NCBI GenBank assembly: GCA_028288585.1
Contig: JAQBNL010000069.1
Span: forward strand, 1-64,000
Direction: 5' to 3'
From: Chitinophagaceae bacterium
GTDB lineage: Bacteria > Bacteroidota > Bacteroidia > Chitinophagales > Chitinophagaceae
Length of the DNA: 64,000 nucleotides
Within the stretch, counting starts at the first letter, position 1. Each line of letters opens with the position of its first letter. The notes under the pieces are model-generated. The model saw nothing but the letters and a program-made list of their open reading frames with translations, was not told where the DNA came from and did not search any database. Below, one piece after another: positions 18,352-28,006 of the stretch. Made by a program: the position numbers and the translations under genes.

Positions 18352-20397
18352 ATGAAAACCATTCTTTTATTTATTGGCCTGAATTTGTTTTTGCAATCCT
18401 GTAAACTTAACAGCAATAATTCTTCCGAAAGCTCAAAATCTGCTGCCGATGTGCTGGCAATAAATATGGATACCGCCATAAAACCAACCGAGGATTTTTT
18501 TATGTATGCCAATGGAGGATGGATAAAAAATAATGCTATACCTGCGGAGGAAAGTGCATGGGGTATTGGCAATTTAGTAATAGAAGAAAACTATAAACGC
18601 CTGCGTGAGATAAGTGAAAAAGCAGCAAAGGAAAATGCAGCAAAAGGCTCTACCAGTCAAAAGATTGGAGACTTTTGGTCTACAGCAATGGACAGTGCAA
18701 AGATTGAACAAGCAGGATTAAAACCGCTGCAACCCTGGTTTGATAAAATCAATTCAATAACTGATGTTCCCTCTTTAATTAATGTAGCTAATCAATTAAA
18801 TTATATTGGAGTAGATGCCCTGTTCGGCGATTTCGTACAACAGGATGATAAGAACAGCGATGTAATGAGTTATAAACTATGGCAGGGCGGCATTGGCTTG
18901 CCCGACAGGGAATATTATTTTAAACCAGATTCATCCACTGTAAATATCCGTAATCAATATGTAAGACATATCACAAATATGCTTGTTCTGCAGGGGCAGG
19001 ATGCTGCTTCTGCATCCAAAGCAGCAACAGGAATATTTACCCTTGAAACAAAACTTGCCAAAGCTTCACGCAAAATTGAAGACCTGAGAGATCCATATGC
19101 CAATTATCATAAAATGGCAATAACCGATCTAAAAAAAATCTCTTCCACTATTGACTGGAAAACATCTCTTGCTAACAGGGGTATAAAGAATGTGGATTCA
19201 GTTATTGTAGGGCAACCTGAATTTTTTACAGCATTAGATGTTGTACTAAAAACAACACCTGTTGATGACTGGAAAAATTATTTACGTTTTAGAACAATAA
19301 GAAATTTTGAAGAAATGCTGCCCGAAGCTTTTGGAGCTGAAGCATTTAATTTTAATAAATTATTAAGCGGTGCAAAGCAACGAAAACCGCGATGGAAAAG
19401 AATTATACGAATGGAAGAAAACGAAATGGGTGAGCTGTTAGGGCAATTGTATGTAAAAGAATTTTTTAATGAGACAGCTAAAAAAAGGTATTCAGATCTG
19501 GTAGAATCTATCCGTGATGCATACAAAGAAAGAATAGAGAAACTTACATGGATGAGTGACAGCACAAAGCAAAAAGCGCTGATAAAACTAACGGCCATAA
19601 AAAAGAAAGTAGGTTATCCTGATAAATGGAAAGATTTTTCAGCCATGCAAATCGGAACTGAAAGCTATGTACAGAATGTTATCAACGCAAATATATGGTG
19701 GCATGATTATAACCTTAATAAATTAGGTAAACCTGTTGACAGAAACGAATGGGAAATGACTCCGCAAACGTATAACGCTTACTACAATCCAAGCAATAAT
19801 GAAATTGTTTTGCCGGCAGGCATTTTTACAGTGCCCGGTTACCGCGATGAAGATCTTGACGATGCTACTGTATATGGTTATGCAGGAGCTTCCACTATCG
19901 GGCATGAAATAACACATGGCTTTGATGACCAGGGAAGGTTGTATGATGAGAAAGGAAATTTAAAAAATTGGTGGACAAAAAATGATTCTGCAGAATTTAC
20001 TAACAGGGCGCAGTTTATAATTAATCAATTCAATTTATATGAGCCATTGCCGGGTGCAAAAATTAATGGTAAGGCAACGCAGGGAGAAAATATTGCAGAC
20101 CTCGGCGGTATACTGTTAGGTATAGATGCATTTAAAAAAACTGAACAATATAAAAAGAATGAAAAGATGGCCGGCCTCACTCCTATGCAAAGATATTTTC
20201 TTGGATATGCTTTGGGCTGGTTAGGGCAAACGAGAGATGAGAGTTTAAAGAACCGTTTAATGACCGATGTACATTCCCCCGCCAAATACAGGGTTAACGG
20301 GCCTTTTGTAGATGTTGATGAATTTTATACAACGTTTGGTATTAAACCCGGGGATAAAATGTTTGTGCCCGATAGTTTAAGAGTGAAGATTTGGTAA
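18352..20397 (+). CDS. M13 family metallopeptidase lipoprotein (neprilysin/PepO-like)
   Basis: GHEITHGFDDQGRLYD zinc motif, NAYYNPSNNEIVLPAGI, ENIADLGG. Lipobox LFLQSC supports the start at 18352. Confidence 0.93.
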   Translation: MKTILLFIGLNLFLQSCKLNSNNSSESSKSAADVLAINMDTAIKPTEDFFMYANGGWIKNNAIPAEESAWGIGNLVIEENYKRLREISEKAAKENAAKGSTSQKIGDFWSTAMDSAKIEQAGLKPLQPWFDKINSITDVPSLINVANQLNYIGVDALFGDFVQQDDKNSDVMSYKLWQGGIGLPDREYYFKPDSSTVNIRNQYVRHITNMLVLQGQDAASASKAATGIFTLETKLAKASRKIEDLRDPYANYHKMAITDLKKISSTIDWKTSLANRGIKNVDSVIVGQPEFFTALDVVLKTTPVDDWKNYLRFRTIRNFEEMLPEAFGAEAFNFNKLLSGAKQRKPRWKRIIRMEENEMGELLGQLYVKEFFNETAKKRYSDLVESIRDAYKERIEKLTWMSDSTKQKALIKLTAIKKKVGYPDKWKDFSAMQIGTESYVQNVINANIWWHDYNLNKLGKPVDRNEWEMTPQTYNAYYNPSNNEIVLPAGIFTVPGYRDEDLDDATVYGYAGASTIGHEITHGFDDQGRLYDEKGNLKNWWTKNDSAEFTNRAQFIINQFNLYEPLPGAKINGKATQGENIADLGGILLGIDAFKKTEQYKKNEKMAGLTPMQRYFLGYALGWLGQTRDESLKNRLMTDVHSPAKYRVNGPFVDVDEFYTTFGIKPGDKMFVPDSLRVKIW

Positions 20398-20428
20398 TTC
20401 GATTTAATAATTCAAATTTGAAATTATT

Positions 20429-21061
20429 ATGAGAACTCAATTAAAAAAAGACGAAAAGCTTTTAGTTATAATAAGGCAACATTGGCTAAAACTTATACTG
20501 CCTTTTTTAGCATGGCTCTTATTAACCATATTACTTTTTATTTTTTTAAAAGAAGATAATACAAAGATCGCTCTAATAGTTGCTTTGCTTACTGCCTTAT
20601 ACCCCGCCTATTTATATCTTGAATGGAAATACAATTTATGGGGTGTAACTAATATGAGAGTTGTAGATGAAAGTGGTTTTTTCAGCAGGTATTCAAAAGA
20701 AAGCCCGCTGGATAAAATTAATAATGTTGAATACACACAAAGCGTTTGGGGCCGTATGTTTGGATATGGTGACGTGGAAATACAAACTGCGGCAGAGTTG
20801 GGCGATTCAAAATATACGATGATACATGATCCTAAGATCTTAAAAGATATGATAACCCATGCACAGGAAGAATATAAAGCAACCCAGGTAAAGAACCAGG
20901 CACAGCAACTGGCGAATGCCATTAAACAAAGTATGCCTGCAGTATCGCAAAATAATATTTCTGTTTCTGATGAGATTGAAAAACTTTTTGGCCTGATGCA
21001 AAAAGGTGCTATAACGCAGGAAGAATATATTAATCAAAAAAATAAGCTCTTAGAAAATTAG
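20429..21061 (+). CDS. PH-domain (bPH2/DUF304-like) membrane protein with C-terminal SHOCT-like motif
   Basis: Two TM segments, DKINNVEYTQSVWGRMFGYGDVEIQTA, C-terminal EIEKLFGLMQKGAITQEEYINQKNKLL. Confidence 0.82.
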   Translation: MRTQLKKDEKLLVIIRQHWLKLILPFLAWLLLTILLFIFLKEDNTKIALIVALLTALYPAYLYLEWKYNLWGVTNMRVVDESGFFSRYSKESPLDKINNVEYTQSVWGRMFGYGDVEIQTAAELGDSKYTMIHDPKILKDMITHAQEEYKATQVKNQAQQLANAIKQSMPAVSQNNISVSDEIEKLFGLMQKGAITQEEYINQKNKLLEN

Positions 21062-23599
21062 TTATTTTGCTATAAAAATAAATTCGCTTCCGGATTTTTC
21101 CTGGTCTTTGCCAAAGCCAGCCTGTAAAGGCACAGTATCTTCAAGATAAGATTGAATGAATTTGTACAACATTCCGGAGCTTAGATATTTTTTTTCCTTA
21201 GCAGCTCTTCTTAATCCTTCTAAAAGAAAATAAGCGAACGGAGAATGTTGCCCATTATAATCATCTCCTACCTCTTCTGTTTTACTTCCCGCAGTTATGT
21301 ATTTTCTTGTTGTCATCTGTAACTTTTTGCCAAGGGTCTTATCAGTAAGTCTGCCGGTTAAATTATAATTAATGTTCCCTCCCAGAGATTCGTCATTATC
21401 GCTAAAAGCACCGCTGAAGCAAACATCAAGCAATACAATGATTTGTTTTGCCCTGTAATTATCTGTAATATTCCTTAGTTGATTGAATGGGATATAACTC
21501 GTTAAAAAAGTATCTGCCCATAATGCTTTTGAATCTGCTGTCACAATAAATCCATCTCGGAAGATAGTGCTGTCGTAATATCCATGTCCAGCCAGGTACA
21601 ATAAAAATTGATCATTTTCCTGCAAAATATTCCGGTAAGCATACAATGAATTGTATATCTGTTTTAATGTTGGATTTTTAAGTACTGTTGTTTTAAATCC
21701 AAATAAACCTGATAAAGTATCCGCAACAGAAAATGCATCATTAACAGGATTCTGCAGCTGATTCCATGTAGAAAATTTGTCTGTGCCAATCACCAGTGCA
21801 TATTTATTACCAATAGAAGTTTTAGAATCTTTATCATCAGTTTCATTTTCCCCGGCACCTCTCGTATTTGTTTTTAACGATACATCTTTCGTAAAATAAT
21901 ATTGCAGGTCTTCTACAAATTGCTTTTCAAAAAAGAAATTAATATATTGTCTTTTAAAAGAACATTTGAATTGTTGATTTCGAAATTCATAAACTACATT
22001 CTCCCGTTTAAACGTTACATCACTGAACAGGTCAAAAATATTTGCATTATTATCTATAAGTAATGTAAAAAAATATAAGCCAGGCCCATGATCAATTTTC
22101 CCATTACAATTCACATCATCCAATCCTATACCGTCAGGTACAATTATTACCCTGTTCCGCTTTCTTATATCAGATATTACGGGATTTGATTTAATCATAG
22201 ATTTTACAAATTCTCTTTTAAAATTTTCACTTGGCCCGGCTTCTGTAAACAATAGCTGCTTATCACATTTAATATAATCAAACAATTTTTTTACATTTTG
22301 CAAAGAGAGAACATCACTTTCATTAATACCTGACCGATCAAAAGGGCTTACCATTTTTGATATTGAGGGATAAAACCATGTTTCTTCGTATTGGCCATTT
22401 TTATTCAGAGGCTGGTTAGTTAACCCCGCAAAGAAAAATGCAAAGACATCATCATCTTTTGCCTCATTAATAATTTGATTAATTGCTTTGATAATCGAAT
22501 CTTTAGTGGCCGACCTATCTAACAATAGCCATGTTTTACTTACTCCGCCACCTTGTTGAAGAAATGATTTATTCATTTTATCCGCAAACAACTCAGCGTC
22601 TTTACTGCAATTAGAAAATATTCCTGCGGCGGCAGTATAATTACTTATGCCAATTGATAAAATAAACAATCTTGAATCCCGGGAAATATTATTTGATTTT
22701 TTATCTCCCGGTATTTTAATATCTGTTGTAACAACTCCACCTAAAACATTCCTTTCAACTACACCGGCAATGGCGGGTGTTTGGCCCGGAGCAATTATTG
22801 CCATCTGTTGCTTTATTCCTGAAAATAAATTTGAATATTTTACTAATTGCTGCAATTTAAGGCTGCTGCAATATTTCTTTATTGCTAATGAAAACGAACG
22901 TTGTAAAGGCTCCTTGTCTCCAACAAAATAAGATTCTTCTTTATTAAGGCAGGACGTAATCATTATAAAGGGAGAAAGCCCGGCTTCGCTATCACTGATC
23001 TGTAAAAAACCACCACGCCCAAGTATACTTTGAGGATTAGAATTTTTTGGGCCGAAATGAGAAGCATCCATTGTAAAAAAGCACTGGCCGCTAACCCCAA
23101 TTTTTTTCCTTATTCGTTGTATGATATTTATTAGTTCATAATCAATAATTGCATATGAAAGATCAGGTGTCTTATTATTCATTACTGCATCAGTAACATC
23201 CTCAACCGAAGGAGCATCAAAAGGCATAAAGACCTGCTTTAAGGTATCGGTTTGTAATTGAAAGCCACCTCCTGAAAAATGCAGGTAAACTGCATCGCCT
23301 TCTCCAGCATTTTTTAAAATCGCATTTAATGAATTGACGATGTTTTTTTTTGTAGCCTGTTCATCTCTTAAAATATCTATGATGGGGTCGGAAGCAAATC
23401 TTTTTATAAAATACTCTATATTATCTGCGTCTTCCCTGGAATTAACTTTTGGCCATGAAGGTTGCTCAGCATATGAACCGATAGAAATAATAAGTGCATA
23501 AGTTGGATGCGCTATTCCATTGTTTTTAAATGGATGAGCAACAGAAATCAGAATAAATGAAAAAGAAAATAAGACTGCAAGAAAAAATTTATACTTCAT
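21062..23599 (-). CDS. Secreted caspase-family (C14-like) protein with three caspase-like domains
   Basis: C-terminal domain has LLYLAGHGYYD and IIVLLDVCFSGAF. Two upstream domains keep the fold motifs but have FSGGG/TMDASHFG and FFAGLTN/LLFTEAGPS. Confidence 0.85.
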   Translation of the reverse strand: MKYKFFLAVLFSFSFILISVAHPFKNNGIAHPTYALIISIGSYAEQPSWPKVNSREDADNIEYFIKRFASDPIIDILRDEQATKKNIVNSLNAILKNAGEGDAVYLHFSGGGFQLQTDTLKQVFMPFDAPSVEDVTDAVMNNKTPDLSYAIIDYELINIIQRIRKKIGVSGQCFFTMDASHFGPKNSNPQSILGRGGFLQISDSEAGLSPFIMITSCLNKEESYFVGDKEPLQRSFSLAIKKYCSSLKLQQLVKYSNLFSGIKQQMAIIAPGQTPAIAGVVERNVLGGVVTTDIKIPGDKKSNNISRDSRLFILSIGISNYTAAAGIFSNCSKDAELFADKMNKSFLQQGGGVSKTWLLLDRSATKDSIIKAINQIINEAKDDDVFAFFFAGLTNQPLNKNGQYEETWFYPSISKMVSPFDRSGINESDVLSLQNVKKLFDYIKCDKQLLFTEAGPSENFKREFVKSMIKSNPVISDIRKRNRVIIVPDGIGLDDVNCNGKIDHGPGLYFFTLLIDNNANIFDLFSDVTFKRENVVYEFRNQQFKCSFKRQYINFFFEKQFVEDLQYYFTKDVSLKTNTRGAGENETDDKDSKTSIGNKYALVIGTDKFSTWNQLQNPVNDAFSVADTLSGLFGFKTTVLKNPTLKQIYNSLYAYRNILQENDQFLLYLAGHGYYDSTIFRDGFIVTADSKALWADTFLTSYIPFNQLRNITDNYRAKQIIVLLDVCFSGAFSDNDESLGGNINYNLTGRLTDKTLGKKLQMTTRKYITAGSKTEEVGDDYNGQHSPFAYFLLEGLRRAAKEKKYLSSGMLYKFIQSYLEDTVPLQAGFGKDQEKSGSEFIFIAK

Positions 23600-23607
23600 G
23601 CAGTAAG

Positions 23608-24630
23608 CTATGAAAAAGAATTCAAAAATGTAATTCCCAAACCGGGCTGATCGCTAAGGATCACTTTTCCATAATCAAAATTAATTCCTGTAGCTACATC
23701 CTCTGCCAGCAATAAAGGGCCATCCATATCAACATGATCGAGTAAAGGCAGTAAATGTGCAACTGCTGCACTGCCAACAGTGCTTTCATTCATACTGCCT
23801 GCCATCACCTGCATGTTTAGTTCTCTTGCTTTCGTTATCATTCGCCTTGCAGGTGTTATACCGCTGCACTTGGTAAGCTTTATATTAACCCCATGAAAAT
23901 GTTCATGGCATTTCCCTACATCATTTTCTGCAACACAGCTCTCATCAGCAAATAACGGCAGTGGCGATCTCTCAAATAAAAATTTCATCCCTTCCCAATC
24001 ATCTTTTGCTAAAGGTTGCTCAATTAATTCAATATTTAAATTTTTAAACGCACTGATTTTTTCCAGGGCCTCATCGGCCTTCCATGCTGCATTAGCATCA
24101 ATTCTTATAACAGAAGATGTATGTTTTCTCAGTTCAGTAATTATTTCAACATCATGCTCAGTACCTAATTTTATTTTATAGATTGGCCAGGGATTTTCTT
24201 TCATCTTATCAACCATAACTTCAATTGTATCTATGCCAATGGTAAAATCAGTTACTGGTGTTTTTGAAATATCCAGTCCCCATAGCTTATACAAAGGTTT
24301 TCTTTTCATCTTCCCATAAAGATCCCATCCTGCCATATCCAAAGCACAAACCAAAAATGAATTTTTTGGAAAAAGATGATGGCAATAATGCCACCAGCGC
24401 TCGGGATCGATAAAAGAAAATTTCTCAATACTATTTTTTTTCGCTTCAAGGTCTTCAATCATTTTTTCAACCGGTATATCATAATAACTTATAGCGGGCG
24501 CTTCGCCATAACCCTTTATGCCAAAGTGTTCCAGCTCCACTATTAAAGTTGGCTGGTGTGTTTTTGTACCCCGTGAAATAGTAAAGGGATGTTTAAAGCG
24601 AAGATTGTACGCCCTGTATTTTATTTTCAT
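23608..24630 (-). CDS. Dipeptide epimerase (enolase superfamily, L-Ala-D/L-Glu epimerase type)
   Basis: FKHPFTISRGTKTHQPTLIVELE, YKIKLGTEHD, IRIDANAAW, ADESC, KLTKCSGI. Confidence 0.88.
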   Translation of the reverse strand: MKIKYRAYNLRFKHPFTISRGTKTHQPTLIVELEHFGIKGYGEAPAISYYDIPVEKMIEDLEAKKNSIEKFSFIDPERWWHYCHHLFPKNSFLVCALDMAGWDLYGKMKRKPLYKLWGLDISKTPVTDFTIGIDTIEVMVDKMKENPWPIYKIKLGTEHDVEIITELRKHTSSVIRIDANAAWKADEALEKISAFKNLNIELIEQPLAKDDWEGMKFLFERSPLPLFADESCVAENDVGKCHEHFHGVNIKLTKCSGITPARRMITKARELNMQVMAGSMNESTVGSAAVAHLLPLLDHVDMDGPLLLAEDVATGINFDYGKVILSDQPGLGITFLNSFS

Positions 24631-27344
24631 GCTCTTGCGCTATCCGTAATTAAAGTTTTTAATTCTTTGGTAAAATCTTTTTGCCCCGCCAGTTCCTCTA
24701 ATGGAATATGCATCCTGTATTTCCAAAAATGGTTTGCGTCGGAAGGTTGGTTAATTCTTTCTTCATGCGGATTCTCTCTGCGCAATTTTGCGCTCATACC
24801 CAGCAGATCCTGTATTTGAAAAATACTCCACATTGCAGGTGAATAAAGATGTTGTAAAATAATTTCTTTACTTATCATTGGCTCACATACATCAGGCGCT
24901 TTACCATAATGCCCCATAACATAATTATAAAACTTTTGTGTAAGCGCTCTATCTTCTTCCCACCATTCACGCAGGGTGCTCATATCGTGTGTAGAAGGAG
25001 TTACTACAGAAAGATACGGCGCTGCCTTAGGATGAAAGAAATCGCTTGCAGGATCTTTGGGCATGCGTTGAATTTCAAGACTTAAAATACCTGTCTGCTT
25101 CATTACTTCCGGAACACAGTGGGGAACCATACCAAGATCTTCTCCGCATATAAGCATATTAGTGCTTCGCTTCAGCGCAGGCAATTTCTGCATGGCTTCT
25201 TTTTCCCATAACACATCCTGCCTGCTGAAAAAATAATTTATATAGAGCGCCTGCAATTGCTTTTGTATGTCAGCATTAAGTTGTTGAAAGGAAGAAGTTT
25301 GCTGCATTGAAATCCTAAAATGGAATTGCTGCATTTGGGATCCTTCTACTTCAATTAAAATAATATTGCTTAACAGCTCGAACAAGCCCTGCTTAATCAC
25401 CTCATTATTTTCTGCAGAAGATCCTTCAAAATATTTTTCAACTTTTCTTTGTGTATCAAACTCTTCTTTTAATTCATACAACCCATCGCTTTTTATATTT
25501 AAAAAGGTTTTTTTTACGCCGGCTATGCTTTCGCCAAACTGCTGCTGCAAAATATTTTCAGTGATAAACGGCTTACAATAACGGCTATAATCAAACCATA
25601 TCCTGCTTTTATCAAACTCAGTTATGTGTATTGGAATGGCAGGAACAAATCTTCCTAAAATTCCTTCAACAGCATTGATGGGGATACTCCATATTCTAAA
25701 AAAACCAAGAATGTGATCTATGCGAAATGAATCAAAATAATTATTCATCTGCGCAAAACGGTTACGCCACCATGCATAATCATCTTCCTGCATTTTTTTC
25801 CAGTTGTATGTTGGGAAAGCCCAGTTTTGTCCTTTTATGGCAAAGTCATCAGGCGGTGCGCCTGCCTGTTCATTTACATTATATAAAGATGGATCAACCC
25901 AAACATCACAACTGTTGCGGGATACGCCGATAGGAATATCTCCTTTTAAAATAATTCCTTTTTTATGAGCATACTCGCTTGCCTCTTTTAATTGAAGGTG
26001 CAAATGATATTGAATAAAATAATGAAAACATATTTCATCATAATGAGGCTGAAGTGGTGAAACCAATTTTTGAATAGCATCCTCATTATATATTTTATTA
26101 GATTTCCATGTGGTGAAATCTGCTGTTTTATATTTATCTCTTAAAAATCAATAAGCAGCATACGGAACCAGCCACTCACGGTTCAAATCAAAAAAATCAA
26201 AATAATTAATATCGGTAAGAAATAGCTCTTTTTTGGCCTGGTATAATTCTCTAAGAACTGAAAACTTAAACTTCATCACTGCTTCATAATCCAGGTCTGG
26301 CTGTTGATCCAGGCTTTTTTTCTTTTTATTCAATGACTTTACCAACGAAGCATGCTGTGCGCCTGCAACTGAATCAAGATTTATATAAAGAGGGTGTAAA
26401 GCAAATGCTGAAATGGCTGCATAAGGATAAGAATCCTTTGCAGAATGCGTAGCAGTAGTATCGTTAACAGGAAGAAACTGCAGCAATTTTAATCCTGCCT
26501 GGCTTGCCCACTCCACTAACAATTTAATATCATTGAATTCACCGGTGCCAAAATTTTTTTTGCTTCTTAAACTAAATACGGGTATGGCCACCCCGGCGCC
26601 TCTCCAGCTTCTTTGTAAATGTATAAATCCATCATGTAAAACTATGGCCTGTTTTTTAACGGGTTCAATTTGCAAAATACGGTTACTTCCATCTTCATAA
26701 GTAAAAGTTTTACTTACGGAATTATAAATGCCATACTTATACCTGAGCGGAAAATCTTCTTTACTTAAATTTATTTTAATACTGAGCCAATTACCACCAG
26801 GCTTTAATGGTAAGAGTTTTTTTACATCCCAGTTTTTAAACATTTTTCCCGAACCGGTAATGCATACCCATTCGCCTGCATTTAATAATGGGGCTTTTAC
26901 TTTAAACTCATGCGTGTAAAATTTTGCCTCTTTTAGTTTGGGCGCTTTAGTTTGCCGGGGCAGCAAAACCTGCTGAAAGGGCTTTGTATAAAAAGCATTC
27001 TCAATATTACTTTCAGAATTCCAGGTATCAATTAATATAATTTCTTTTGTGGTGTATATTTCTGTATCAATAATCCTGTCCTTGTCTGCATCTAAAATAT
27101 CAACACTCCTTTCTTCCCGTAAAATATACCTGTAATTTATTTCTTCTTTACTCTTACCTGGAATTTCAATTGTGCCATACCAAAACTCATCATTTAGATA
27201 AGATAAGGCAAATGCTTCCGCAGCTTTATCGTTTCCCAGGGCATCAGTATTACCCGATACAAATATTGTTTGTCCATACCTTGTATGGTAGCGTAAATAA
27301 AAATGAATCCTCATGATATAGCTAAAGAGCGGCAATTTAAACAA
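24627..27344 (-). pseudogene. malQ: 4-alpha-glucanotransferase (MalQ-type with N-terminal starch-binding-like domains), interrupted by an in-frame TGA at 26148-26150
   Basis: ORFs 26148-27344 and 24627-26066 lie in the same frame. Translation across the gap reads ...EWLVPYAAY*FLRDKYKTADFTTWKSNKIYNEDAIQKLVSPLQP..., continuous MalQ sequence. Confidence 0.85.
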
Positions 27345-27378
27345 CTAAAAGAAAATAGTAACCCTTTAATAAATAAAA

Positions 27379-27401
27379 AACCCACATTTATATGTGGGCT
27401 T
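27379..27401 (-). terminator. Terminator of the 27422-27904 gene
   Basis: Minus strand GCCCACATATAAATGTGGGTTTTTTATTT. Confidence 0.8.
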
Positions 27402-27421
27402 TGTTATAATTAAAAGGAAAT

Positions 27422-27904
27422 TTAAAAAATACTAAGCGACTTGCCGAAAACTAAAAGTACAAAAACTAATGCGCCAAAGCCTATCCATGCAGAGGTTATC
27501 TTGTAACTTTCCTGTTTGGTTAAGTAGGCAATTAATACACCTATCGGTCCAAGAATAAGGCCCAAAAAAAGCCATAAAATGTCCACCCTGAAACTGCCAT
27601 CCCCATCAATATAATCGGTTATTTTAAGGCCGGGATTTTTTTTAAGGTCATGCTTCATTCTCATTTTAGTAACCTTAAATGACATCCTTTGAAAAAAGTT
27701 AAGTTTTTTTCCTGTAAGGTCACTGAACTCTTTTACCGAAAGTTTTACAAACTCACTTGCATTCAAATATTTAGAAGATACTAAAGTAGAGGGCAATTCA
27801 GTATTGGCAACTGGCTTAATAACCGAAAATCCGTAGGCCATATTTACACCCGAAAAAGCATATATGCTGATGACAGCAAGTAACAAAAGTTTAATTTTTT
27901 TCAT
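27422..27904 (-). CDS. Small membrane protein of unknown function
   Basis: Signal MKKIKLLLLAVISIYAFSG, C-terminal TM segments (LWLFLGLILGPIGVLIAYLTKQ). Confidence 0.7.
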   Translation of the reverse strand: MKKIKLLLLAVISIYAFSGVNMAYGFSVIKPVANTELPSTLVSSKYLNASEFVKLSVKEFSDLTGKKLNFFQRMSFKVTKMRMKHDLKKNPGLKITDYIDGDGSFRVDILWLFLGLILGPIGVLIAYLTKQESYKITSAWIGFGALVFVLLVFGKSLSIF

Positions 27905-28006
27905 GGTAATAATATTTGGGGTTAAATGATGATACAAAGTAGAGCATTTTGTAATGACTGTAAAACTATTTTATACCCAATTATCAATAACCAATTGAAC
28001 CATTTA

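Noticed and set aside
26148-26150. TGA recoding or selenocysteine in the glucanotransferase
   Set aside because: TGA is a normal stop elsewhere in the window, the MalQ family is not a known selenoprotein, and I saw no SECIS-like hairpin. Nonsense mutation or sequence error is simpler.
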